In this document: positions 1 to 8,904 of the stretch, piece by piece | Position numbering within the stretch: the stretch's first letter is position 1 | Layout: each line of letters opens with the position of its first letter | Assembly: GCA_963835955.1 (NCBI GenBank) | Contig: CAWIHZ010000021.1 | Location: forward strand, 1 to 64,000 | Length of the DNA: 64,000 nt | DNA from: Roseiarcus sp963835955 | GTDB lineage: Bacteria > Pseudomonadota > Alphaproteobacteria > Rhizobiales > Beijerinckiaceae | Direction of reading: 5' to 3' | Position numbers and translations under genes: made by a program | The notes under the pieces: model-generated | The model's database searches: none | What the model was told of the DNA's origin: nothing | Seen by the model: the letters and a program-made list of their open reading frames with translations, nothing else

Positions 1-185
1 TCCGCGGCGCGCCTCGGCCCTCGCCCTGGCCGCCCTGAGCCGCCCTTCCGATCGAGGATCCGATCCGCGGTAACCGCGGCCCGGGCCCTTTCCTTCAGAC
101 CTCACTCTCACCCTGTGAATACGCCTCGCAGTTGCACGAGAGTTCACTCCCGTCCGCGCCGGTACACCGGAAGTTGTGTGGAGAA

Positions 186-262
186 TGGCGTCCCGGAAGG
201 GAGTCGAACCCCTGACCCCAGGTTTAGGAAACCTGTGCTCTATCCTGCTGAGCTACCGGGAC
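186..262 (-). tRNA. tRNA-Arg (anticodon CCU)
   Basis: Read on the minus strand, this folds as a cloverleaf. The seven-base acceptor arms GTCCCGG and CCGGGAC pair at the two ends. The anticodon stem CAGGT/ACCTG encloses the loop TTCCTAA, so the anticodon is CCT, which decodes AGG as arginine. The T arm holds the usual GGTTCGACTCC. A discriminator G and an encoded CCA follow the acceptor stem (CCA at 186-188). It is transcribed divergently from the nuclease-like gene at 333. Confidence 0.95.
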
Positions 263-332
263 TAGAAGAAATCGTGACGCGGCCGCAGGGACGCTATGGA
301 CGAACGACCCTCGAGGCGGCAAAGCCTTTAGC

Positions 333-1199
333 ATGAATTCCTGTCCCGCGCATCGCCGCGGCGAACGATTTGTCCGCTCCTGCGTCGCCGTCGGTTTGCG
401 CGGCGGCGTGGCGTGCCTGACGCTCGCTTTGGCCGGCCCGGGCTTCGCGTTCTGCGGTTCGCCTGCGGGAACGGCGAGAGTTGTCGCCGTTGACCAGCGC
501 CTCGAAATCGCCCTCGAAGACGGCAGAGTCGTAAGGCTCGGGGGCCTCGACACGCCTAACCCGGCGCGCGGCGCGCCAGAAACAGCGAAGGCCGCGCGTG
601 CTTTCTTGGCCGCCCGTCTGGTCGGTCGGGATGCGGAACTCGACCTGCTCGCCGACCGGACGGATCGATGGGGTAGAGTCGTCGCGGACCTCTCCGTCCC
701 CGAGGCTCCGGGCCGGCCGCCGGTCTCGATTGCATCGGCCCTTCTGGCGGCGGGCTTTGCTCGCGTTTGGCCGGAATTCGCGACGCGCGGCTGCTCGGCC
801 GCGCGACTCGCCATCGAGGACGGCGCCCGCCGGGCGGGTCTGGGAATCTGGCGGGATCCTCAGTATTCCGTGATCTCCTCGTCCGATGGGTCGAAGTTGC
901 GGAGCCGCGACGGGCAATTTGTTGTGATCGAGGGCAGGGTGCGGAGGGTTGGCTTTGGCCGTTCGCGCCTCTATTTAGACCTTGCCCCGTTTGACGGCCC
1001 GACGATCGTCATCGCGCGCAAGCTGGAGTCGGCCTTTGCGCGGGCCGGCCGACCGGTCGGCGGGCTTGTCGGACGAACGATCCGGGCTCGCGGAGCGCTG
1101 GACGACCGGTTTGGCTCGAGAATTGAGGTCGGCGAACCGGCGATGATCGAAATCCTGCGTCGCTCCGACGCATTTGGAGAGGCAAAACCGGATCCATGA
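333..1199 (+). CDS. Thermonuclease (SNase)-family exported protein, active site partly altered
   Basis: This 288-residue protein has a hydrophobic export segment at about residues 20-40, followed by a staphylococcal-nuclease-like OB fold at about 46-175. The family landmarks VRLGGLDTP (R68, D73, T74) and DRWGR (R115) are present; these correspond to Arg35, Asp40, Thr41 and Arg87 of the staphylococcal enzyme. The residue matching catalytic Glu43 is Asn76, so nuclease activity is doubtful. The C-terminal hundred residues look like a second small OB-like region that I do not recognise. The stop codon overlaps the start of the M48 protease gene (ATGA), so the two are probably co-transcribed and act in the envelope. 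Confidence 0.8.
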   Translation: MNSCPAHRRGERFVRSCVAVGLRGGVACLTLALAGPGFAFCGSPAGTARVVAVDQRLEIALEDGRVVRLGGLDTPNPARGAPETAKAARAFLAARLVGRDAELDLLADRTDRWGRVVADLSVPEAPGRPPVSIASALLAAGFARVWPEFATRGCSAARLAIEDGARRAGLGIWRDPQYSVISSSDGSKLRSRDGQFVVIEGRVRRVGFGRSRLYLDLAPFDGPTIVIARKLESAFARAGRPVGGLVGRTIRARGALDDRFGSRIEVGEPAMIEILRRSDAFGEAKPDP

Positions 1200-2695
1200 G
1201 CGAGGGCGAACCGGGAGATTCGATGCGTCCGGCCGCCCCCGCGCGCCGAAAGCGCGTGGTCTCGTCGCTGGCGAGCGCGCTGATCCTCCTTGGCTTGGCC
1301 GCTTGCGCAACCGTCGATCGACCTTCCGCGACGGTCAACGTCGCCTCAACGGATGCGCCGCGAACCACCGGCGGCGCGCATCCCAATCCCGAGCGCAAAC
1401 GCCTGATCGAGGCCTTTGGCGGCGTGTACTACGCGCCCGCGACAGAGGATTTTCTGAACGGCGTGCTCGTCAAGCTGGCGCCGGTCCCGGTCTCGTCCGG
1501 GCAGGCTTACCGGGTCACTTTGCTCGATTCGCCCGTCGTCAACGCCTTCGCCCTTCCCACCGGCGACATCTTCGTCACCCGCGGCTTGATTGCGCTCGCC
1601 GACGACACGTCCGAGATCGCGGCCGTCATGGCGCACGAGATCGCCCATGTGACGGCGCGCCATGCCGCTCAGCGGGCCGAATTCGCAAAGACGGCGGCGC
1701 TGTTCGTGCGCGTGAATTCTCAGGTGCTCGACCATCCCCAGCCCTCTGACGAAGTCAACGCCCGCTCGAAGCTGTCGATCGCCCGCTTTTCCCGGCAGCA
1801 GGAGCTGGAGGCGGATCAGATCGGCATCAAGACCATCGGCAAGGCCGGTTATGACCCTTTCGGCGCGGCGAGGTTCCTTACCGCGCTCGGCGAATGGAGC
1901 GCGCTCAGCGCCTCGATCACGGGCGCGAGATCCGCCGACCGGCCAGACATGATGGCGACCCACCCGTCGACCCCCGAGCGCATCGCCCAGGCCGTCGCCG
2001 AAGCCAGGCAGTTCGGCGCGCCTGGCGTCGGCGAGCAAGGTCGCAACGCCTATCTCGCCGCGATCGACGGCTTGCTGTTCGGCGACGACCCGTCGCAGGG
2101 GGTGGTGCGCGGAACTTCGTTCATTCATCCGAAGCTCGGCTTCGCCTTCGAGGCGCCAGAGGGCTTCACGCTCGAGAACCAGTCAGCCGCCCTTATCGGC
2201 GTCGGCGAGGCGGGCGGGGAAGCCCTGCGGCTCGACAGCATTCCGATCTCGGATTCCACGAGCGTCGCCAGCGCGATCGCCTCGGGCTGGATTGACAGTC
2301 TCAAAACGACCTCGGTCGAGACGATGCGGATCGGCGGCCTCGAGGCTGCAACCGCGGTTGCGCAGGGTGAACAGTGGAGCTTCCGCCTCGGCGCGGTCCG
2401 CCTGAACGGGAGGCTTTATCGTTTGATTTTCGCCGCGCACACGCTTTCTCCCGCGATCGACGCCCGGTTTCGGGCCTCGATCGAGTCATTTCACCTGTTG
2501 AACGCCCAAGATTCGGCGCGCGCCGCCACGCAGAGCATCAAGATCGTCGAAGCGGGAAGCGCCGACACGCCGGAAACAATGGCCGCCCGGATGTCGTTCC
2601 TGCCGAGTTCCCTCGATCAGTTTCTGATCCTCAACGGCCTGGAGCGAGGCGCGCCTTTGGTCGTGGGTCAACGCTACAAGATCATTGCCGAATGA
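1196..2695 (+). CDS. M48 family zinc metalloprotease, lipoprotein
   Basis: This is a Ste24p-like zinc peptidase of 499 residues from the ATG that overlaps the upstream stop. An internal ATG at 1223 gives a cleaner signal peptide and may be the true start. A lipobox LAAC (Cys37) ends the hydrophobic segment, so the protein should be lipid-anchored in the periplasm. The zinc motif HEIAH is at residues 147-151, and a downstream ELEAD supplies the third ligand. A C-terminal 40 residues resemble a LysM-like module (QFLILNGLERGAPL...GQRYKII). Family members such as BepA and LoiP act in outer-membrane protein quality control; the exact role here is inference. The stop overlaps the rdgB start. Confidence 0.9.
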   Translation: MSEGEPGDSMRPAAPARRKRVVSSLASALILLGLAACATVDRPSATVNVASTDAPRTTGGAHPNPERKRLIEAFGGVYYAPATEDFLNGVLVKLAPVPVSSGQAYRVTLLDSPVVNAFALPTGDIFVTRGLIALADDTSEIAAVMAHEIAHVTARHAAQRAEFAKTAALFVRVNSQVLDHPQPSDEVNARSKLSIARFSRQQELEADQIGIKTIGKAGYDPFGAARFLTALGEWSALSASITGARSADRPDMMATHPSTPERIAQAVAEARQFGAPGVGEQGRNAYLAAIDGLLFGDDPSQGVVRGTSFIHPKLGFAFEAPEGFTLENQSAALIGVGEAGGEALRLDSIPISDSTSVASAIASGWIDSLKTTSVETMRIGGLEAATAVAQGEQWSFRLGAVRLNGRLYRLIFAAHTLSPAIDARFRASIESFHLLNAQDSARAATQSIKIVEAGSADTPETMAARMSFLPSSLDQFLILNGLERGAPLVVGQRYKIIAE

Positions 2696-3342
2696 GCACT
2701 GACGCCGTCCTCGCAGACGCGCGGCGCCGGCTCTCCCGACGGGTCGTCGTGGCGACCCATAACGCCGGCAAGCTGCGCGAGATGCGCGCCCTTTTGACCC
2801 CGTACGGGATCGACGCGGTCGGAGCCGCGGATCTGAATTTGATTGAGCCCGAAGAGACTGGATTGACCTTCCGGGACAACGCCGTCCTGAAGGCTCAGGC
2901 CGCCGCGCGCGCGACGGGCGTGGCGGCGCTCGCCGACGATTTGGGACTTTGCGTGGAGGCGCTGGGCGGCGCGCCCGGCGTCTACTCCGCCCGCTGGGCG
3001 GGCGAGGCCAGGGATTTCGCCGCGGCGATGGCCCGCGTCGAGAGGGAACTCCACGCCGTCGGCGCGTCCAAGCCGTGGCGGGCCCATTTCATCAGCGTAC
3101 TGGCGCTCGCTTGGCCGGACGGGCGGGCCGAGGCGTTCGAGGGGCGAGTCGACGGCGATCTGGTCTTCCCGCCGCGCGGGATGGCGGGCTTCGGCTACGA
3201 TCCGATCTTCCGGCCCGACGGTCAGGCTCGGACCTTCGGCGAAATGAGCGCCGAGGAAAAGCACGGACTGCCGGCGGATGGGTCGCTAGCCCTATCGCAT
3301 CGCGCCCGAGCCTTTCAAAAGCTCGCCCGCGCAAGATTGTGA
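2692..3342 (+). CDS. rdgB: Non-canonical purine NTP pyrophosphatase (RdgB/HAM1)
   Basis: This house-cleaning enzyme hydrolyses dITP, dHAPTP and XTP to monophosphates, keeping deaminated purines out of DNA and RNA. The 216-residue protein shows the family landmarks in order: an N-terminal THNAGKLREM, LADDLGLCVEAL, a central FGYDPIF and a C-terminal LSHRARA. The ATG at 2692 overlaps the TGA of the M48 gene by four bases, which favours this start over the longer open frame upstream. The length is normal for the family. Confidence 0.95.
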   Translation: MSTDAVLADARRRLSRRVVVATHNAGKLREMRALLTPYGIDAVGAADLNLIEPEETGLTFRDNAVLKAQAAARATGVAALADDLGLCVEALGGAPGVYSARWAGEARDFAAAMARVERELHAVGASKPWRAHFISVLALAWPDGRAEAFEGRVDGDLVFPPRGMAGFGYDPIFRPDGQARTFGEMSAEEKHGLPADGSLALSHRARAFQKLARARL

Positions 3343-3510
3343 ATTTTGCGCCGGCGACGGGGGCCGCTTGCATCGCGCCCGGCGCGCGACCGGGCGCGAA
3401 ACTGCGCAAAAGGCGCGCTTAGGGGGGTGGCGATGGAGGGGCGGGTTCTGTCAAGGAAAGCCGCGCTGGCGCGGTCCGCAAGGGTGCCTAGCATTGGGTC
3501 GGCGGAGTGA

Positions 3511-4068
3511 GTGATGCGGGTTGACGAGACGGTCATACCAGGGGTCAAGATCGTGACGCCGAAGAAACACGGCGATCAGCGCGGCTTCTTTTCTGAGGTC
3601 TACAACCGATCGGCCTGGGAGACCGCCGGCCTCGACTTCGTATTCGTTCAGGACAACCATTCGTTTTCCGCAGCTGAAGGCACTTTGCGCGGGCTGCATT
3701 ACCAGACGCCTCCCTTTCCCCAGGGCAAACTGGTGCGGGTCACGCGCGGCCGCATTCTCGACGTCGCCGTCGATATTCGCCGTTCGTCTCCGACATTCGG
3801 AAAATACGTCGCCATCGAGCTCTCGGCTGACAATTGGCGACAGTTGTTGATCCCGGTCGGCTTCGCCCACGGTTTCGTGACCCTGGAGCCGAACGTCGAG
3901 GTCCTCTACAAGACGACCGCGCCTTATTCGCCGGCTAATGATTGCGGCATCGCCTGGGACGATCCGGACATTGGGGTCGATTGGCGCGTTCCGGCGGGCG
4001 GTCCGACCCTGTCGGAAAGGGACAGGCTTTGGCCGCGGCTCAAGCACGCACGGGAACTGTTCGATTGA
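3511..4068 (+). CDS. rfbC: dTDP-4-dehydrorhamnose 3,5-epimerase
   Basis: First gene of a dTDP-L-rhamnose operon. The enzyme epimerises dTDP-4-keto-6-deoxyglucose at C3 and C5. The 185-residue cupin has the typical segments QDNHSFS, LRGLHYQ with the catalytic His, DVAVDIR and a FAHGF stretch. The start is GTG at 3511 directly followed by ATG at 3514; either may be used. The stop TGA shares its last base with the rfbD ATG, indicating translational coupling. The product feeds rhamnose-containing O-antigen or exopolysaccharide. Confidence 0.96.
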   Translation: MMRVDETVIPGVKIVTPKKHGDQRGFFSEVYNRSAWETAGLDFVFVQDNHSFSAAEGTLRGLHYQTPPFPQGKLVRVTRGRILDVAVDIRRSSPTFGKYVAIELSADNWRQLLIPVGFAHGFVTLEPNVEVLYKTTAPYSPANDCGIAWDDPDIGVDWRVPAGGPTLSERDRLWPRLKHARELFD

Positions 4069-4943
4069 TGCGTATCGCCGTTACCGGAACGAAGGGCCAG
4101 GTGGCGGCTTCGCTGATCGAACGCGCCGGTTCCGAGTTCGAGATCGTCGCGCTCGGCCGCCCGTCCTTCGCGCTCGAGGATCGCGAGAGCGTGCGCATGG
4201 GTCTGGAGGCTGTGCGGCCGGACGTGATTGTCAACGCCGCCGCTTATACCGCCGTGGACAAAGCCGAGGCGGAAGAGGGCGTCGCGGTCGCGATCAACGG
4301 CGAGGGGGCGGGCTATGTTGCGGAAGCCGCATCCCGGATCGGCGCGCCCTTGCTCCACCTGTCTACGGACTATGTGTTCGACGGGGCGCTCGATCGCCCC
4401 TATCGCGAGGACGACCCGACCGGTCCGACTGGCGTCTACGGCCGCTCCAAGCTCATCGGCGAAAGGCTGGTCGCCGAACGCTGTCCCGACAGCGTCATTC
4501 TGCGCACCGCCTGGGTATACAGCCCGTTCGGCGCGAATTTCCTGCGCACGATGCTGCGCCTCAATGAGACGCGCGAGGAGGTCGGGGTCGTCGCCGATCA
4601 ACGCGGCAACCCGAGCTCGGCGCTGGACATCGCCGACGCTTTGTTCGCCGTCGCGGCAGCGGTGCGGGGCGATTCTTCTCCAAGGCTGCGCGGCATCTTT
4701 CACATGACGGGATCGGGCGACGCCACTTGGGCGGATTTCGCCGAGACAATCTTCAATGAGGCTGCGGCGCGCGGGCGCCGTCATACGCGAGTGAGGCGCA
4801 TAGCAACCGCCGATTACCCCACTCCCGCGCTGCGCCCGGCCAATTCTCGCCTCGACAACGAAAAGCTGCGCCGCGTATACGGCCTCGGATTGCCGGACTG
4901 GAGGGCGTCGGTGGCGGCATGTTGCGCGCGGTTGGTCGCATGA
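4068..4943 (+). CDS. rfbD: dTDP-4-dehydrorhamnose reductase
   Basis: Last step of dTDP-L-rhamnose synthesis: NAD(P)H-dependent reduction of dTDP-4-keto-L-rhamnose. It is an extended SDR of 291 residues with an N-terminal VTGTKGQ nucleotide-binding loop, NAAAYTAVDKAE, LSTDYVFDG and the catalytic YxxxK in YGRSK. The ATG at 4068 overlaps the rfbC stop (TGATG), so the longer open frame upstream is not the gene. An 88-base gap separates it from rfbB. Confidence 0.96.
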   Translation: MRIAVTGTKGQVAASLIERAGSEFEIVALGRPSFALEDRESVRMGLEAVRPDVIVNAAAYTAVDKAEAEEGVAVAINGEGAGYVAEAASRIGAPLLHLSTDYVFDGALDRPYREDDPTGPTGVYGRSKLIGERLVAERCPDSVILRTAWVYSPFGANFLRTMLRLNETREEVGVVADQRGNPSSALDIADALFAVAAAVRGDSSPRLRGIFHMTGSGDATWADFAETIFNEAAARGRRHTRVRRIATADYPTPALRPANSRLDNEKLRRVYGLGLPDWRASVAACCARLVA

Positions 4944-5031
4944 TCGGTTCGTTTCGGGCGGCGAGTCCGCCGGTCGACCGCCGAGAGCCAGCTGGGTTCG
5001 CTGCGACATCGGATCTTACGTGGGAGATTCC

Positions 5032-6150
5032 ATGCGACGGAAGGTGCTGGTAACTGGCGGAGCGGGGTTCATCGGGTCCGCCGTGTGCCGCCATCTTGTC
5101 GGCGCCGGCGTCAATGTTTTGAACATCGACGCATTGACCTACGCGGGCAATTTGCAATCGCTGGCGACGATCGGCAATTCGCCCGGCTACCGCTTTGCCA
5201 AAATCGACATCTGCGACCGGCGCGCGCTCGCGCAGGCGTTCGCGGACTTCGAGCCCGAGCACGTCATCCACCTGGCCGCTGAAAGCCACGTCGATCGCTC
5301 GATCACCGCCGGCGACGCGTTCATCCAGACGAATATCGTCGGCGTGTTCTCGATGCTGGAGACGGCGAGAGCGTTTTGGCAACGGCTGCCCTCGCCCCAG
5401 CGCGACCGGTTCCGCTTCCTGCACGTGTCGACCGACGAGGTCTATGGCTCGCTTGGCGACGACGGCTTATTCGTGGAGACGACGCCATATGATCCGAGTT
5501 CGCCCTATTCGGCCTCGAAGGCTGCTTCCGATCATCTGGTGTCCGCCTGGGTGCGCACTTATGGATTCCCGGCGTTGATTTCGAATTGCTCGAACAATTA
5601 CGGGCCCTATCACTTCCCCGAGAAGCTCATCCCGCTGATTATCCTCAACGCCATCCACGAAAAGCCGCTGCCGGTCTATGGCGCGGGCGCGAACGTGCGC
5701 GACTGGCTGTACGTCGAGGACCACGCGCTGGCGCTCGATCTGATAGTCAGCCGCGGCCGCGTCGGGGAAAAATACAATGTCGGCGGCCGGAACGAGCGGC
5801 GCAACATCGAGGTCGTGCGCCGCATCTGCGGCATCCTCGATCGCTTGCGCCCGATCGGCCGGCCGCACGAATCGCTCATCTCCTTCGTTCCCGACCGGCC
5901 CGGTCACGATCTGCGGTATGCGATCGACGCAGCCAAACTGGAGCGTGAACTCGGCTGGCGACCGCTCGAGACGTTCGATAGCGGGATCGAGAAGACGGTC
6001 CGCTGGTATCTGGACAACGAATGGTGGTGGCGTCCATTGCGCGAGAAGGCCTACGCCGGCGAGCGGCTGGGCGTGCTCGACGAGCGGGCGGCGCAAAAGC
6101 CGGCGACCGCACCTGCCGCCGTCGCCAACCCGGGGCTGATCGATCGATGA
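5032..6150 (+). CDS. rfbB: dTDP-glucose 4,6-dehydratase
   Basis: Converts dTDP-glucose to dTDP-4-keto-6-deoxyglucose with bound NAD+. The 372-residue extended SDR carries TGGAGFIGSAV at the N-terminus, the family DHVIHLAAESHVDRS-type segment, STDEVYG, and the catalytic YSASK. A GTG at 5020 is in frame, but the ATG at 5032 has a GGGAG ribosome-binding site at the right distance and is preferred. The C-terminus extends about 25 residues beyond typical homologues with a low-complexity Ala/Pro tail. The stop overlaps the rfbA start (ATGA). Confidence 0.96.
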   Translation: MRRKVLVTGGAGFIGSAVCRHLVGAGVNVLNIDALTYAGNLQSLATIGNSPGYRFAKIDICDRRALAQAFADFEPEHVIHLAAESHVDRSITAGDAFIQTNIVGVFSMLETARAFWQRLPSPQRDRFRFLHVSTDEVYGSLGDDGLFVETTPYDPSSPYSASKAASDHLVSAWVRTYGFPALISNCSNNYGPYHFPEKLIPLIILNAIHEKPLPVYGAGANVRDWLYVEDHALALDLIVSRGRVGEKYNVGGRNERRNIEVVRRICGILDRLRPIGRPHESLISFVPDRPGHDLRYAIDAAKLERELGWRPLETFDSGIEKTVRWYLDNEWWWRPLREKAYAGERLGVLDERAAQKPATAPAAVANPGLIDR

Positions 6151-7037
6151 AGGGCATCATTCTGGCGGGCGGCGCGGGCACGCGCCTGCATCCGATCACT
6201 TTGGCGGTCTCTAAGCAACTCGTCCCGGTCTACGACAAGCCGATGATCTACTATCCGCTCTCGGTAGTCATGCTGGCGGGGATCCGGGAGGCGCTGGTCA
6301 TTTCGACGCCCCACGATTTGCCGCTCTTCCGCCGACTGCTTGGCGACGGCGGCGATTGGGGCATGCGGATTGAATACGCCGAGCAGCCGAAGCCGAACGG
6401 GCTCGCGCAGGCCTTCGTGATCGGCGCGGCGTTTATCGGGCGCGGTCCGGCGATGCTGGTTCTCGGCGACAATATCTTTTACGGCGCGGGATTGGGCGAG
6501 CAACTTCGCCGGGCGGCGAAGCGCGAGCGCGGCGCGACCGTATTCGCCTATCATGTGCCCGACCCGGAGCGCTATGGCGTGGTCGAGTTCGACCGTGCCG
6601 GGCGCGCAGTCTCGGTCGAGGAAAAACCGGCCAAACCTAAGTCGCACTGGGCGGTGACGGGGCTCTATTTTTACGATTCCAGGGTCGTCGAGATCGCCAA
6701 GTCGCTCGACCCTTCTCCGCGCGGCGAATACGAGATCACCGACATCAACCGGATCTATCTCGAATCCGGCGAATTGAACGTGGAGCGGATGGGGCGCGGC
6801 TTCGCATGGCTTGATACCGGAACGCCGGATTCGCTCGTTGACGCGGCGAACTTCGTGCGCACGCTCGAATTGCGTCAGGGATTCAAAATCAGCTGTCCCG
6901 AGGAAATCGCCTTGGACCTCGGCTTCATCGACGCCGCCCAGTTCGAGCGAATCATCGGGCGCTTCGAAAAGAGCGCGTATGGGCAGTATCTACGCTCGGT
7001 GCTGGAGGAGCGCCGCCAGACGCCAGCTGGACGCTGA
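6147..7037 (+). CDS. rfbA: Glucose-1-phosphate thymidylyltransferase
   Basis: Makes dTDP-glucose from dTTP and glucose-1-phosphate, the entry step of the rhamnose branch. The 296-residue protein begins MKGIILAGGAGTRLHPIT, the nucleotidyltransferase signature, and contains LGDNIFYG, EKPAKPKSHWAVTGLYFYD and GRGFAWLDTGT. The start overlaps the rfbB stop by four bases. The operon order is thus rfbC-rfbD-rfbB-rfbA, a complete set for dTDP-L-rhamnose. No rhamnosyltransferase is next to it. Confidence 0.97.
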   Translation: MKGIILAGGAGTRLHPITLAVSKQLVPVYDKPMIYYPLSVVMLAGIREALVISTPHDLPLFRRLLGDGGDWGMRIEYAEQPKPNGLAQAFVIGAAFIGRGPAMLVLGDNIFYGAGLGEQLRRAAKRERGATVFAYHVPDPERYGVVEFDRAGRAVSVEEKPAKPKSHWAVTGLYFYDSRVVEIAKSLDPSPRGEYEITDINRIYLESGELNVERMGRGFAWLDTGTPDSLVDAANFVRTLELRQGFKISCPEEIALDLGFIDAAQFERIIGRFEKSAYGQYLRSVLEERRQTPAGR

Positions 7038-7143
7038 CGTTTGCGTCGTCGGCGATCAACGCTGTTCCGAGCGGCGCGAATTGCGGCGGCGGCGGCGCCG
7101 AAGTAATATCGCGTGCCGGCGTGGCGACGAAAGGGGAAGGGCG

Positions 7144-8118
7144 ATGGCCGAAAAGCCGCGACGTGACGCCCCGCGCGCGGGTCTGCCGAGGGACGGCGAT
7201 CCCGGCTTCGATCTCAAACGCGTGCTCAAATCCATAGTGACGATCCAGTCCTCGATTCCCGACGACGCATTCACCGCCCAGACGCTTGGCGACCAGCGGT
7301 CGGGCAGCGGCGTGGTCATCCGCGACAACGGCCTCGTGTTGACGATCGGCTACCTCATTACGGAGGCCGAGAGTGTGTGGCTCGCCAGCGCGGACGGCTG
7401 CGTCACCCCCGGCCACGCACTCGCCGTCGATGCGGAGACCGGGTTCGGTCTGGTGCAGGCTCTCGGCCGGCTCGACTGTCCAGCGCTCGAGCTTGGCAGT
7501 TCGGGCGAAGCGAGGCTCGGCGATCCGGTGATTCTCGCGGCGGGGGGCGGGACGAAGACCTTGCGCGCCGCGATCGTCGGGAAGCAGGAATTCGCCGGCT
7601 ATTGGGAATATCTGCTCGACGAGGCGATTTTCACCGCTCCCGCCCATTCGTTCTGGGGCGGCGCGGGCGCCATCGACAGCGCGGGCCGGCTCTTGGGCAT
7701 AGGATCGCTCCATGTCGAGCAGGTGAACCCACAGGCGGGAACGCGCGACACCAACATGATCGTTCCGATCGACCTCCTGCCGCCGATCCTCGAGGATCTC
7801 CTGGCCTACGGCCGGGTCAACAAGCCGGCGCGCCCATGGCTCGGGATTTACTCGGCTGAAAGGGACGACGAGATCGTCGTCGCAGCGGTGGCTGAAAGCG
7901 GGCCGGCGGCGGCCGCCGGGCTGCGCCGCGGCGACATTATCGCCAGCGTGCGCGGCGCGGAGATTGCCGATCTCGCGGACTTTTATCGCAAGGTCTGGAG
8001 TTGCGGCGACGCGGGCGTCGAAGTCCCGATCGAAATCATCAGGGACGGGCGGGCGCTCGGTCTGCGGGTTCAGTCGGCCGATCGAAGCGGGTTCCTCAAG
8101 CGGCCCCGGCTGCAGTGA
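7144..8118 (+). CDS. S1C (HtrA/DegP-like) protein with PDZ domain, catalytic triad lost
   Basis: This 324-residue protein has a trypsin-like double barrel (about 30-230) and a PDZ domain (about 238-315, PWLGI...AAAGLRRGDIIASVRG). The three catalytic positions of HtrA proteases are all replaced: Tyr70 in LTIGYLI where His is expected, Gly100 in DAETGFGL where Asp is expected, and Trp171 in SFWGGAG where Ser of GNSGG is expected. It has no signal peptide. The start is supported by a GGGAAGG site just upstream. I infer a non-proteolytic scaffold or chaperone-like protein; similar LTIGYLI proteins are common in this group. It follows the rhamnose operon by 106 bases. Confidence 0.85.
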   Translation: MAEKPRRDAPRAGLPRDGDPGFDLKRVLKSIVTIQSSIPDDAFTAQTLGDQRSGSGVVIRDNGLVLTIGYLITEAESVWLASADGCVTPGHALAVDAETGFGLVQALGRLDCPALELGSSGEARLGDPVILAAGGGTKTLRAAIVGKQEFAGYWEYLLDEAIFTAPAHSFWGGAGAIDSAGRLLGIGSLHVEQVNPQAGTRDTNMIVPIDLLPPILEDLLAYGRVNKPARPWLGIYSAERDDEIVVAAVAESGPAAAAGLRRGDIIASVRGAEIADLADFYRKVWSCGDAGVEVPIEIIRDGRALGLRVQSADRSGFLKRPRLQ

Positions 8119-8276
8119 AGAGGCTCCGGCGGCGTCCCGACATTCCCCGCCTATGGCACTTTCCCGGGACGCAAATGCAGGAGAATCCCCATCGCAGGCA
8201 TAGCGCGGTGCGCTGCTCTTCGCCCCTGCGGTCGCGTCGCGCAATGCGGGACACCACCTCCGTCTTGAAACAGGGA

Positions 8277-8407
8277 GCGAGAGGAGCTCGAAATCAAGGA
8301 CAGCCCGAAAAGGGTCGCCGCCGGTGGCGGTGCGTCCCGTGGCCCGTCTGATCAAACGGGCGCCAACGTCACCCAATGACGCATCCTTGACTTGGAACTC
8401 CTCTCGC
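8277..8407. repeat. 131-bp element bounded by 24-bp imperfect inverted repeats (MITE-like)
   Basis: The stretch 8277-8300 starts GCGAGAGGAG and ends TCAAGGA. The stretch 8384-8407 is its inverse complement with 21 of 24 matches. The 83-base interior holds a smaller hairpin (GCCCGT at 8344-8349 against ACGGGC at 8356-8361). It fills most of the 303-base gap between two convergent genes, and no coding potential is visible. It may be a miniature inverted-repeat element or an elaborate bidirectional terminator. I see no convincing target-site duplication. Confidence 0.5.
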
Positions 8408-8421
8408 CCGGAACCCGCGAC

Positions 8422-8904
8422 CTATTTCGACTGCAAATCGCCGCGCAGCGTGTGGCTTTCCCCGTCCAGCAGGGTGTAGGCGATGTCGTCGATCCGCCAC
8501 TCGCCGCGCTCGAACACCATGGCGTAAGTCAACTTCTCGCGGGCGCCGTCGCCGCGCGCGAACTCGGCCTGCACCGTCGCAGCTTTGCCGCTTTCGGTGA
8601 TCGGAGAAACCGCCAGATCGACGAAATGCGGGGCCTGGTCGCTGAACGGCTCGTTGACAATGGCCGGCGCTGCGTTCAGCGGGTCCTGACGAACGTCGAA
8701 ATCAATGGCTCGCAGCAGCGAACGCGAGAAAAATCGGGCGCGAAGCGCCGGGTCGCCCATCACGCCGTCGCCTGCGCGGTCGATCGCCGGCTGATCAGCC
8801 ATGTACGCGGCCTTGACCGCCGCCGCCGGCCCGTGCCCGGACAGCGCCGCCTGGCCGGCGAGAACGAACGGGAGAATACAGGTGACCACGATCAACGTTC
8901 GCAT
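8422..8904 (-). CDS. Secreted protein, DUF3828-like
   Basis: This 160-residue protein has an N-terminal signal sequence (residues 1-22, cleavage expected after a short hydrophobic stretch). The remainder resembles small periplasmic proteins of the DUF3828 type: FFSRSLLRAI, an internal VQAEFARGDGAREKLTYAMVFE-like beta region, and a closing GEWRIDDIAY motif. The biochemical function is unknown. A CRP-type palindrome lies 56 bases upstream of its start codon, suggesting cyclic-nucleotide or FNR-family control. The family assignment is by pattern and is moderate. Confidence 0.7.
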   Translation of the reverse strand: MRTLIVVTCILPFVLAGQAALSGHGPAAAVKAAYMADQPAIDRAGDGVMGDPALRARFFSRSLLRAIDFDVRQDPLNAAPAIVNEPFSDQAPHFVDLAVSPITESGKAATVQAEFARGDGAREKLTYAMVFERGEWRIDDIAYTLLDGESHTLRGDLQSK

